DNA of 64,000 nt from Alviniconcha marisindica. Its lineage: Eukaryota > Mollusca > Gastropoda > Provannidae. The notes beneath the pieces are model-generated. The model saw nothing but the letters and a program-made list of their open reading frames with translations. It was not told where the DNA came from and made no database searches. Of the stretch, positions 39,801 through 49,090 are shown one piece after another. The stretch spans positions 422,501-486,500 of the forward strand of contig JABMCL010001026.1 in NCBI GenBank assembly GCA_018857735.1. The letters are read 5' to 3'. A program made the position numbers and the translations under genes. Each line of letters starts with the position of its first letter. Positions within the stretch are counted from its first letter, which is position 1.

Positions 39801-42800
39801 TTGAGATACTGCTGGCCAACCAGCCTAAAGCTTGGGGGGGGGGGGGGGGGGGAATAAAGTAATGCTGTGGCCTGGGATAGAATCTACAACTTTCATTCAT
39901 GTCCACTGTCTTCTTACTGCTTGTGCTTTGTCGCCTTCAGCTTTGTGTTGCTATTTTGCAGGTCACTTACAAGAAGGACCTATTCTCTGCAGAAGCAGTG
40001 ATTAAAGGTGAGCTCCAGTGAGTGGTGTGGGGTTTTTTAATTATTTATTTCAGCACAAGCTCTCGTGTTTGTAGCCTTGTTGCCAAGTGGGACCCCAGGG
40101 GAACTCTTCAGTGTGAGAGAGCACAAAGTTTCCTCACCACGCAGGCAACCTCTCTCCACTTTGAGTAGTGTCCCCTTGCTACAGACAGCGTGTGGGGCAT
40201 GCAAACAAATGTTTGCACGATGCACATACCAGAACTGCAGATCTGGATGCAAAAATATTACCGACTAGTTATAAACAGTACAGTTATAATTTGTAGATTT
40301 TTGTGTAACTGTGTACACCATGCACTGCTGACAGTGAGGCAGATATAGCAGGACTTGCGCTTTCCTTTTGTTGACAGCTCAGCGATGGTCATGGCTCAGT
40401 TTCAGTCATGATGCACTGTCTGTCTGGAACAATCTCTCACTTATTCCACCTGTCCTTTTGATTCTGTGTGTGTGTGTGTGTGTACATGAATGCATGCTCG
40501 TGGAAGTTTGTTTTGTCTGTGCTTTGTTGTTTGCTTTGTAATGGGCTATGTGCTACACTTTGGAGAAATAGCCCATAAAACTATTAAAAGAGTACATTAT
40601 TCAAACTATTAAAAGAGTACATTATTATTATTTTACAAGTCTTGTTTGTGTGGTGAACTGCTGTTTGTCTGCTTGGCTTCTCGTGTCTAGTTGCAAGGTT
40701 GTTTTTGTGGCCTCCAGTTTGATATGCAATGCATGTAGTGAAAAATTAAATCCTGGCAAACTTCTCTGCACTGCTGGCGTCAAAAGGCATCATGTTGTTG
40801 GTACAGTGTTGTCAATGGTGATGGTGATGTCACATTATTCAATTCACTGCTGTGGGTTCTCCCCTAGAAGTGTTTTATATATTGAATCATTGATCAATAG
40901 TATTTTGGGGGTGTGCGCTTTGCTTGTTTCGCCCCAATTTTGAGTGTGACTGAGCATTAAATTCATGTAGAGAGAGAGTGCATATATGTGTGTGTGTGTG
41001 ATGAAATAAGTGTATCCATATATCTTTGTAAGCACTCTGGGCTTGTACAAGATGGGGCGCCATAAATAATCTATTATTGTTATGTAACTACTAACTGCTT
41101 GATTGTTTCACAAGTGTTGCAGTTGCCTCTTTGTTAGATTGTTTTTGCTCCAGTTGCTGTTGGTGTTACTGTCTACTGCGGTGTTGTCTGTTGTGTGAAG
41201 AGCTGTTACTGACTACTGCAGTGTTGTCTGTTGTGTGAAGAGCTGTTACTGACTACAGCAATGTTGTCTGTTGTGTGAAGAGCTGTTACTGACTATAGCA
41301 GTGTTGTCTGTTGTGTGAAGAGCTGTTACTGTCTACAGCAACGTTGTCTGTTGTGTGAAGAGCTGTTACTGACTACAGCAGTGTTGTTTGTTGTGTGAAG
41401 AGCTGTTACTGTCTACAGCAACGTTGTCTGTTGTGTGAAGAGCTGTTACTGACTACAGCAGTGTTTGTTGTGTGAAGAGCTGTTACTGACTACAGCAGTG
41501 TTGTCTGTTGTGTGAAGAGCTGTTACTGACTACAGCAGTGTTGTCTGTTGTGTGAAGAGCTGTTACTGACTACTGCAGTGTTGCCTGTTGTGTTCAGAGC
41601 GCATGACGAGGGTGCAGGTGGTCCATGGGGAACATTGGCCAGCACTGGAGCACAGCCTCGTCACACAGCTGCAGGCTCTGCACTTTCAGGTTCTTAGTAA
41701 TTCAACAAAATACATGTCTAATGCACTGAATGCCTAGAGCTGTGATACCTGTGTGAGGCTCAGACCTCCGGGAGGCCCCCTCGGCCCCCACCCCTTTCCT
41801 CACAGTCCCCACCCCTTTCCTCACAGTCCCCACCCCATTCCTCACCATCCCCACCCCTTTCCTCACAGTCCCCACCCCATTCCTCACCATCCCCACCCCT
41901 TTCCTCACAATCCCTACCCCTTTCCTCACGGTCCCCTCTCCTCATCCCACCCCACCCCATTCCCCTCCCTATTCCACAAACTTTGCTAAGAGCAACAAGC
42001 TTATGTCTGTCTACATGGAATTCATATGAGCTTTAGATCTAAGTGGGCACTGACACTGATATGTTGAACTAGAACAGTAGAAGAAACTGTGCACAACCTA
42101 ATTTGCACCACATAGCTCTCCCCCCACCCCTTCACCCCTTACAGCTAATCACAGTTAAGCCTTTAGTCTGTTGTACTGTGTTTAAGATGTGGCCGAAAGT
42201 GGCCACTTTCAAGGGGCGATGATATGGGTACAGCTGATTAAAACTGCCTGTTGCTTTTGTGATTTGTGCAACTGTTGCAAGAGATCAGGTTTGCAACATG
42301 CCAATTCCCATCCAAGTGAGAGTTAAAAGCGCAGTGGAGAGAAGGTCAAAAGAGGTGTGAGCCAGTTTGGCCGAGTGCTAAGGCGTTAGACTGGTAAGCA
42401 GAAAGACCGCAGTTCAAATCTGCTGCAGCTCTCCTTTCTCTTCAAAAGTTGTGGTCAGTGGACACTGTCTTGTGACTTTGTCCCTCACAATTAATGAAAA
42501 ATGAAAATGGCTCTCATCACTGCCCATCTTAATGCAGGAATCATTCTGGTGGTGATAGTGTAGCGATAGGTATATAATCTCCCTCTTCCCCCACCCTCGT
42601 TCCCCCTTCTCCCCATCCCTAATAAGCCTTATGGTTTCTGTGGACATTAAGCACCATGTTTACTTACTTTAGGTAAAAAGAGTGACGATTACACAGCAGT
42701 TAGGGTTTGTATATACCAGTTGTACCAGTTAAGATCAGCATGTAAAGGGAAAAAATGAACAGTTGGTCAGACATACCGGCTGTTATTTTGTTTGACTGGT

Positions 42801-45800
42801 TCTATAAAAATAAAATAAAATGCAACACAGTGAGAGAGTGCATTTGGCGTGTGTGCATGCATGTGTGTGTGTTCTAGACGGGGAAAGGGAGCTGGGTGTT
42901 TGCTAGTAGAGCGCTAGCACTGTAGTAGCCTAGTACTGTGAACAGCCCTTTATCTGACCAGTTACAGCAATGTCTGACCAGTTTCTGTGAACCACTTTCA
43001 CCACCATGTAGATGTCACACCAGTGTAAATGATGTCTAGCATGATCATGGATATTCTAATATGATTATGTTGTTTCCAGGTTGTGCAAGAGTCGAACCCA
43101 GACTCAGGTGACCCCACAGCTCTGTCAGGTAGTGCACCATTAGCCACCAACACAGCAAACACCTTTATTGTGCTGCACATGGACCTGAACACACCCGATC
43201 AGGATGGGATCAGTGTGAATGAAGATTTGAACAATGTGAGCAGAGACGGAGAAGCCAACAGTACAGATGTGGCTGCCGCGAATGACGATCAGCGCCATGC
43301 GAGCGGAGATGGAGAAGTGGAGAGGAGAGATCCAAACAGACTCGTCACACGTGGAGAAAAAGATGTCAATATTCCCAACTCTGAGAGTGGGCACAAAGCT
43401 GTGAACTGTGTGAACAAGGATGTGAATGATCTGAACACAACTGGCTGTGTTGTGAACAAAGACATGAAAGATCTGAAGACGACTGCTTGTGTTGTGAACA
43501 GAGATGTGAAAGACCTGAGCACAAGTGCTTGTGTTACGGGCAAGGCTGTGAACAGTCTGCATGCAAGTGTTGTAGTCGGGAACAAAGATATAAACTTTAT
43601 CATGCACAAGCTGATGTTGGCGCAGAACAAATGTCTGTCTTCCCGCCCCAGCTTGCAGCTGATCAACCACACCTTCGTTCACGTTTTTGTGGTTGCCACG
43701 GAAACGGAGAGGTTGGAGTTGCATGCTGGGCTGTCCAGAGTGGTGATGCAGCTGTCCAGGGACTGCCAGGAGAAGGATGTTGTGGTGTACGGTGTGCTGG
43801 CCACTGTAAGTGCATGTGTACATATTACTCGTTAGGTCACAGGGTCTTTTCATTCCCCCAGAAAATATTCAAAGTACTCCACAATGATCGCGCTTTACAT
43901 TTTTCAAACCAGCGTGACATCTATAAGATGGCAAAAATCCCTCACAGAAACTGGTCAAATAATCCCTTGTTTCCTAATGCTCTCCTAACATCAAAAAAAG
44001 AGAGGATTTTTAGCATGATCATTGAAGCAGGCTTACTTTTGAGTTTGTTAATTTTACTTCATCTGGTGATCTTTCAGTTTTGATGAAGTGTACATTTTTT
44101 AGGCTATAAATTCTTTTTGTTTATTTGTTAGATAGATCCATAGATGGATTTTTATTTTAATGCCCAGTCAACCATGATGGTTTTGTCATGGCATTGTTTA
44201 CTTGTCAGACCTATATTCATTTTGAAACTTCATTCTTGTTTTTGAAGTTGTGCTTGATTATAATTATATAATACTATCTATATTATGTTCTTGCTGAACT
44301 CTGATCTTGAACACTGCATCATACTTTTACTTATTCTGTGAATTGTGTTTTTGTCTGGACATGACTGCAGCAGCTTACTGGGTTGGGTGTTCAGTACAAC
44401 CCCTTGCCTGCCCACCTCCATTCCCCAATGTATTTGTGGGTAAAAGGACTGCAAGAAGTAATATCAATACTTAGTGTGTGTGCAGTCCTGGGTGTAGAAT
44501 ACTTAGTGTGTGTACAGTCCTGGGTGTAGAATACTTAGTGTGTACAGTCCTGGGTGTAGAATACTTAGTGTGTACAGTCCTGGGTGTAGAATACTTAGTG
44601 TGTGTACAGTCCTGGGTGTAGAATACTTAGTGTGTGTACAGTCCTGGGTGTAGAATACTTAGTGTGTGTACAGTCCTGGGTGTACGTCTAGCTGTATTGA
44701 CTCAGGGATCCTATGGCCTTTGAAAGTTTTGGGGAAGAGATCTGCCATTTTGAAGACCTTGAAAGTCTGTGAAAAAGGGAGAATTCAGCTTAACCTTCTT
44801 CTTTTTTAATGGATGATTGACCTTATCTAGCTAGAGAGTTTGTGAATTTTGATTTCTCCTGTCGACAAGCTTAAACCAGTGATTAGACTGTAACTGACAA
44901 GCTTAAGCCAGTGATTAGGCTCCCTGACAACGGACAAGTTTATGCCAGTGATTAGGCTACCTGACAACTGACAAGCTTAACCCTCTTGCATTCAGAATGG
45001 GAGTAATCAAAATGGCCGCTAGTGTTCAGACCGGGAGAAACCGGGAGCACATGCTCAGTACTTGTCCACCACATGCCGCTTGTAATAATAACACTGGCAC
45101 TGGCCTGAAATATGTTTGGGGAATCCACTCTTGGTCTACCGTTATTCCAGTGCCATTTTCCCACGTCTGGCCCCTAGTCATTCATAAAGGGGCAGTAAAA
45201 TTAGATCGAGTCTGTTTTTCATGACTGATGACCAAATTCCAACATGGCGTCTGCTAGCACTGTGAATGAGTGGGGGGAAATGGATGATTATACAGAAGAT
45301 GAATTAGCAGAAATTGTGCATGAAACTGAAAAATATGAAAAAGAACAGTTAGAGGAGTCAAATATTGAAGCTGGTGTGGGGTTGGATGGGGAGGAAGAAG
45401 AGCAGAGTGACCCCGAAGATGATGTGCTTTTGGCTACGCTGCAGACAACATGGCGGCCTGCCGCACCTCCGACAGTGCGCGCGTTTACAGAGGCGACAGG
45501 GCCAAGTCACACACTTCCAGAGAATGCAAAGCCTTTGGATTATTTCTTTTTGTTTCTTCCCCAGTCATTTTTTGTGACAATTGCCGAAGAGACCAACAGG
45601 TATGCAGACCAAAAAATCGCAGCTCGGGGCTCACCTGATCCCCTGTGGGAAAAAACTACTCCGGCAGAAATGCGTGCCTACCTGTCGGTGCTGACAATGA
45701 TGGGGGTGAAGCGACAGCCACGCCTGTGGTGTTACTGGTCCTCAGATCCTCGCTTCACAGATCCATGGATCAGTAATGTCATGCCGAAGACACGTTTTTT

Positions 45801-48109
45801 TAAACTGAACCAGTATTTCCACCTGCGAAACACAGCGGACACACCTGGACGCGACTCGCCACTCTACGACCCTCTGTTCAAGGTGTGCCCCTTTCTTGAT
45901 CTCATCTTGCCTCAGTTCAAAGCTCACTTCCAGCCCGGCCGTGACCTTAGCATCGACGAGACCATGATTGGATTCAAGGGGCGCATATTTTTCAAGCAAT
46001 ACATGCCCGCAAAGCCAACAAAGTGGGGCATCAAAGTGTGGGAGATGTGCAATGCTGCCACTGGCTATTGTGTCACCTTTGACATTTATATGGGCCGTGC
46101 AATTCACCAGAACACGGAGGTGAGTCTCGGGCACGAAGTTGTGGACAAACTGGCTTCAGAGTACTACAACCAAAACCGCCACCTGTACTTCGACCGCTTC
46201 TTTGCGTCTGTCCCCCCGATGCAACACCTGTCACAGAATGGGACATATACTTGTGCGACAGTGATGGCAACACGCAAAGGACTGCCTGACGAAGTGCGAC
46301 GGGCCAAGTTGAAGGAGCAAGGAGAGTTGTTGCAGCTCCAGAAAGGTCCCCTGATGGCAACTGTCGGCAAGGACAAGCGCCAAATTTACCTACTCAGCAA
46401 CAGTCAGCCGCCAGGTATGACGACGGTCAACGGGAATGCCACACCCAACATCATCGGGGGTTACAACAAGAACATGGGTGGCGTTGACAAGTCTGACCAG
46501 TATCAAGCGTATTACCCCGTCAGCCATCACAACAAGAAGTGGTGGCGCTATATATTTCACTCCTTTGTGAACTTATGCATAGTGCAGGCCTACCTCACCT
46601 GGGAACGGTCACCGCACAACCTTGCGTCGAAGAAGACGTACGCCCACCTGTGGTTCCGCGTTGACGTCGCCGAGCAGCTCCGTGCTGGTTTCACCAGCAG
46701 GAAACATGCGACGGGCTGCAGCAGAGCGGTGCCAGAAGCCCCAATTGTAATTGCCACCATCAAGCATCACAGACTGGTGAAGATTGAGGGCAGGCCCAAA
46801 GTGTGTCGCCAATGCTCACAGTATGGCCGCAAGACGACAAGGGGACGGGCAGTGGAAACATCATATAAGTGTGCCTTCTGTGATGTGTCTCTGTGTCGCC
46901 ACAAAAGTGACTGTTTCCGGGCATACCACGATAACAACAACATAGCGTAGATCGTCCGGCAGTGTAAATAGTGTAAATACGATTGTTTCTTGTTCTTTAG
47001 TATTCTCACCTGTATTGACACTGTGACTGGAAAGACACATCATGTAGTGGATTGTGTGAGCCTTTACTGTATAGTGTGGTGTACAAATCAATACAACAAA
47101 CACAAAATGGAATATGTGTACCTTTAATCAATCACACAAACTCAGAGAAACAGCCATACACATAGGACAGGTAGCACAGACACTAAGGACACCCACAGCG
47201 ACACAAGAACGACGCGGATGGTATGCGGGCCTGTCAGGTAGGACCGTCTTTACAATACCACTGTAGAACATGCATGCGCTAGTGCTTTTTGTCTGTTTTG
47301 TGTGTCGGTATATCATTGTCATCTACATTTTGGGGACATTTGGTGACAATTTGGTGACAACGACACCACACAGACCCACAAGATAGTCATCACTGTCACA
47401 GACATGAAGCACAGGATATCCCCATTATGCTTGCCAACTTTCATCCAGTTCCTCTGAGTCTTATGTCCGTGGCAAGTAATTGTTTATCATAACCCATTTT
47501 TCGAAATCTAGGAGGATTCTGGCTCCAGAGAACACGAATGCAAGAGGGTTAAGCCAGTGATTAGGCTCCCTGACAACTGACAAGCTTATGCCAGTGATTA
47601 GGCTACCTGACAACTGACAAGCTTATGCCAGTGATTAGGCTACCTGACAACTGACAAGCTTATGCCAGTGATTAGGCTACCTGACAACTGACAAGCTTAA
47701 GCCAGTGATTAGGCTACCTGACTGATTTTGAACTTATCTAGCTAGAGAGTTTCACAAGTTCATATCAGGGTAGTTTATTTCTTAAATTACATGTAACTTA
47801 TTTGAACTGTGAAGTGGAGAGTGTCCATGCATCACAGTTGGTGAATTAACGTTAAATGGGTGAATAAATTGAATAGGTGAGTAATCCATCCAGTTTGGTC
47901 TTTAAATTTGGGGTAAAAAATTGTCTTGAATGAAAGTGTTGAGCATTACACATCAGTCATCAGTCTGTGTCTTTCCACCTGCACCAATGACAATGTGTTT
48001 GCTGTCTGTGCAGAAGGATGCTTCGGCCGAGAAGGTGGGACAGATGACAGCCAGCGTGATTCAGCGAGGACACGCCCACTTCTCTGGACAACTCTTCTTG
48101 GTTGGATGA
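27895..48109 (+). CDS. CRPPA: D-ribitol-5-phosphate cytidylyltransferase (CRPPA/ISPD), complete, nine exons
   Basis: The family makes CDP-ribitol from CTP and ribitol-5-phosphate, the donor used to build the functional O-mannosyl glycan of alpha-dystroglycan. The enzyme is cytosolic. Exons: 27895-28037, 28899-29059, 36085-36185, 37473-37622, 39502-39606, 39962-40007, 41598-41689, 43080-43805, 48014-48109. They total 1620 bases (539 residues) with all phases matching. The IspD-like nucleotidyltransferase signature is LPAAGCGERM (13-22) and TPKQF (26-30). Further conserved blocks are VVVHDAVRPFV (109-119), RPLVSTV (141-147), SEMPQAF and DLWKVTYKRD-like DLWKVTYKKD. The C-terminal domain ends GQLFLVG. 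The protein is longer than the human enzyme (451) because exon 8 carries a long polar linker with 14-residue repeats (about 376-438). AATAAA lies at 48,248. Intron 8 hosts a piggyBac element. Confidence 0.95.
28038..28898. other. CRPPA intron 1
   Basis: Unique AT-rich intron. No repeat array or coding sequence is recognised. Frames of 60-113 residues lack conserved features. Confidence 0.6.
29520..29910 (-). mobile_element. Non-LTR retrotransposon 3' end remnant
   Basis: The minus-strand frame reads LAPTSGTISPKTSGT and then FKSQLKTISLL, a shifted version of the WNSLP...SFKxxLKTxLF ending of LINE reverse transcriptases, as at 11,285-11,540. A CA-rich patch and an AATAATAATAG-type tail (29,527) complete the 3' end. 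It is inserted in CRPPA intron 2, antisense to the gene. Confidence 0.7.
29911..31105. other. CRPPA intron 2, unique part
   Basis: Single-copy-looking AT-rich sequence. No supported feature is seen. Confidence 0.55.
31110..35830. repeat. Composite minisatellite (family 1) in CRPPA intron 2
   Basis: Same unit vocabulary as 20,300-24,050 (AGATACATGTCGGATCTAAC, TTGCATCAGC, TTGTATCTGCTTGACAAC) in the same orientation. From about 33,360 the units are shortened by scattered one- to three-base losses and A, C or T homopolymers, unlike the clean copies before. Confidence 0.93.
36186..37472. other. CRPPA intron 3
   Basis: Unique AT-rich intron without recognisable repeats. A short duplicated CACACCTGTA-type phrase follows the donor (36,200-36,260). 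Confidence 0.6.
37603..38160 (+). repeat. 41-bp minisatellite copying the donor of CRPPA exon 4
   Basis: The exon ends ATCTCCAATGCCTATGATCAG with GTGAGACC following. About thirteen units downstream repeat TCTCCAGTGTCTGTGATCAG/GTGAGACCGTACTGAGG. The units contain the last roughly 20 exon bases and a strong 5' splice site. Later units (from 37,985) drift. Reading past the first donor meets a stop after three codons. Confidence 0.94.
38281..39290. repeat. 99-bp minisatellite, about ten units
   Basis: The period is 99 bp, with CTGTCGGGGAAAGCCCTCAT and GACTCCCCACCGTTGCCTCT. As 99 is divisible by three, frames of 300 and 295 residues are open on both strands. It lies inside CRPPA intron 4, about 210 bp before exon 5. 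I do not call a gene. Confidence 0.95.
40540..41095 (+). mobile_element. Non-LTR tail remnants
   Basis: Tail-like sequence GGGGCGCCATAAATAATCTA near 41,053-41,075 matches the reverse complement of 18,181-18,205. A duplicated CTATTAAAAGAGTACATTAT occurs at about 40,580-40,625. Neither retains coding sequence. Both lie in CRPPA intron 6. Confidence 0.5.
41165..41597 (+). repeat. 40-bp minisatellite ending at the acceptor of CRPPA exon 7
   Basis: About ten units read TTGTCTGTTGTGTGAAGAGC then TGTTACTGACTACAGCAGTG. The terminal unit becomes the true site, TTGCCTGTTGTGTTCAG/AGC. Each copy therefore contains an AAG/AGC version of the acceptor in identical context. Confidence 0.9.
41775..41950. repeat. 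~20-bp CCCCACCCCTTTCCTCACAG minisatellite
   Basis: About eight C-rich units of 20-21 bp lie about 85 bp after the exon 7 donor of CRPPA. The repeated frames on both strands are artefacts. Confidence 0.9.
42356..42676 (+). mobile_element. tRNA-derived SINE
   Basis: It begins with a tRNA-like head containing an A box (TGGCCGAGTGCTAAGGCG, about 42,368) and a B box (AGTTCAAATC, 42,411-42,420) at tRNA spacing, resembling a Ser/Leu-type tRNA. An unrelated body and a tail (TTTCTGTGGACATTAAGCAC) follow, and the tail recurs at 14,170 and, partly, at 56,070. No tRNA acceptor stem closes, so I call a SINE rather than a tRNA gene. It lies in CRPPA intron 7. Confidence 0.8.
43407..43595 (+). repeat. Coding 42-bp repeat in CRPPA exon 8
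   Basis: The translated unit is 14 residues, of the form CVVNKDVKDLNTTA, with four to five diverged copies (cysteines at 14-residue spacing). It extends the linker between the transferase and C-terminal domains. The frame is intact, so the repeat is translated. Confidence 0.85.
44462..44685. repeat. ~32-bp minisatellite
   Basis: About seven units contain GTACAGTCCTGGGTGTAGAA and TACTTAGTGTGT. It lies in CRPPA intron 8. Confidence 0.9.
44862..44976. repeat. Left part of a 36-bp minisatellite split by piggyBac
   Basis: Units of CAAGCTTAAGCCAGTGATTAGGCT with CTGACAACTGA stop at the TTAA where the piggyBac element begins. They resume at 47,553-47,725. Confidence 0.9.
44981..47548 (+). mobile_element. 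Complete piggyBac transposon, 2,568 bp
   Basis: Perfect 13-bp terminal inverted repeats (CCCTCTTGCATTC and GAATGCAAGAGGG) lie directly inside duplicated TTAA sites at 44,977-44,980 and 47,549-47,552. The pre-insertion site can be inferred in the flanking minisatellite, where uninterrupted copies read CAAGCTTAAGCCAGTG. It contains one intact transposase gene and no debris. Intact ends and frame indicate a recent insertion and possible activity. It lies in CRPPA intron 8, same orientation as the host gene. Confidence 0.95.
45244..46950 (+). CDS. piggyBac transposase (PGBD4-like), intact
   Basis: A single 568-residue frame, with ATG at 45,244 and TAG at 46,948-46,950. The N-terminus is acidic (residues 10-62). 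The DDE_Tnp_1_7 transposase domain follows, starting near residue 95 (PLDYFFLFLP). Catalytic aspartates are visible as D238 in SIDETM, D317 in LYFDRFF and D415/D418 in MGGVDKSDQY. The C-terminal cysteine-rich domain (about 521-561) has CxxC pairs at CRQC and CAFC followed by C/H residues; in this family it binds the transposon ends. Length is normal for the family. The enzyme would excise and insert the element at TTAA without a footprint. A C-terminal domain, uninterrupted frame and matching termini make it likely functional; activity is not demonstrated. Confidence 0.96.
   Translation: MASASTVNEWGEMDDYTEDELAEIVHETEKYEKEQLEESNIEAGVGLDGEEEEQSDPEDDVLLATLQTTWRPAAPPTVRAFTEATGPSHTLPENAKPLDYFFLFLPQSFFVTIAEETNRYADQKIAARGSPDPLWEKTTPAEMRAYLSVLTMMGVKRQPRLWCYWSSDPRFTDPWISNVMPKTRFFKLNQYFHLRNTADTPGRDSPLYDPLFKVCPFLDLILPQFKAHFQPGRDLSIDETMIGFKGRIFFKQYMPAKPTKWGIKVWEMCNAATGYCVTFDIYMGRAIHQNTEVSLGHEVVDKLASEYYNQNRHLYFDRFFASVPPMQHLSQNGTYTCATVMATRKGLPDEVRRAKLKEQGELLQLQKGPLMATVGKDKRQIYLLSNSQPPGMTTVNGNATPNIIGGYNKNMGGVDKSDQYQAYYPVSHHNKKWWRYIFHSFVNLCIVQAYLTWERSPHNLASKKTYAHLWFRVDVAEQLRAGFTSRKHATGCSRAVPEAPIVIATIKHHRLVKIEGRPKVCRQCSQYGRKTTRGRAVETSYKCAFCDVSLCRHKSDCFRAYHDNNNIA
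47553..47725. repeat. Right part of the 36-bp minisatellite split by piggyBac
   Basis: Five units of GCCAGTGATTAGGCTACCTG plus ACAACTGACAAGCTTA continue from the transposon edge. Confidence 0.9.
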
Positions 48110-48247
48110 TCATGCAGGCTGTGCTGGATGCCACAATCCTCCTCCTCATATTTGTGCTCTATTTCTTTGAGCAGAGAATCATTGTGTTGTTTCCAGACTC
48201 TAGCTGAGCAGAGGGGTTGCAAAGTTTGTCCTCCATTTCTGTCTGGG

Positions 48248-48253
48248 AATAAA
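48248..48253 (+). terminator. Polyadenylation signal of CRPPA
   Basis: AATAAA lies 139 bases after the CRPPA stop. It is the nearest canonical signal on the plus strand. Confidence 0.6.
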
Positions 48254-49090
48254 ATGATGAAGCGTAAGCTCTGACCGTAACCCTACGAAACTAATCAAGC
48301 ACTAACCATCAGACTAGAGAAACCCTACAGAAAAAGGCAAGAGCGCTGGTCTAAAAAAAAAGAAAAAAAGGAAGTAACCTGCTTCAAACACATCCCTCGA
48401 CTACAGGTTACTCTCCATAAAAAGAACCAAACTAGGGCCTGTCCCAGAGGGACAGCCAGAGGAGAGAGCAGTCCTCACCTCTCGATGGTCAGCGCTAGAG
48501 TGTGCCGTTCTGACGTGCATCACCAGAGATATACCCACTCTCATAAACTGACTTTCCCAACTTTCGCACACTACCAACTTACCAATTCTCACGGCCAACC
48601 GGATGGTGGGAGAGGGAAAAAGAAAGGGAGGGTGGTTCTTCGCTGCTGCCATCCCCCCGTTTCTCGGTCTGGAACTTTAAACACCATTATCTTGGGGAGG
48701 TCCTCAGCCTGGCAGAGGGCACAAACTGGAAATACTGACCAAACTATTACTACCCTCAAGAATAAACAAGTACATACAAAAGAATTCCCAACTGAAAAAC
48801 AACAGACCAGAGGACAAGGAAAAACTCAGAAAGAAGCAGTGCTAAGCTGCATAAAACCACAAAACTCCAACAGCAGCTGGGGAGAATGAAACAAATATAC
48901 AACAAAAAGAGATCCTGGACAACAACCAAAGAAAAAATATATAACACATCAGATGACCTCACCATAAACTAACTAAATAAAACGCCTTGCCGCCATTGGG
49001 TTCTGCCTGTCCTAGCTAACATCGTCAGTGTCTCTGAGCTTCAAGGGGCTCTTCTACATCCACAAATCCTGCCATCAATTCTTCAGTCGT
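48254..49090. other. Intergenic segment between CRPPA and the gypsy remnant
   Basis: No gene is recognised. It may include untranslated or LTR sequence of the adjacent gypsy element, but I found no matching LTR on the other side. Confidence 0.45.

Noticed and set aside
42357..42430. A functional tRNA gene
   Set aside because: A and B boxes are present but the ends do not form an acceptor stem and the sequence runs on into a SINE body.
43140..43853. A 237-residue minus-strand gene opposite CRPPA exon 8
   Set aside because: It is the antisense shadow of a coding exon with a Lys/Asn/Asp-rich repeat.
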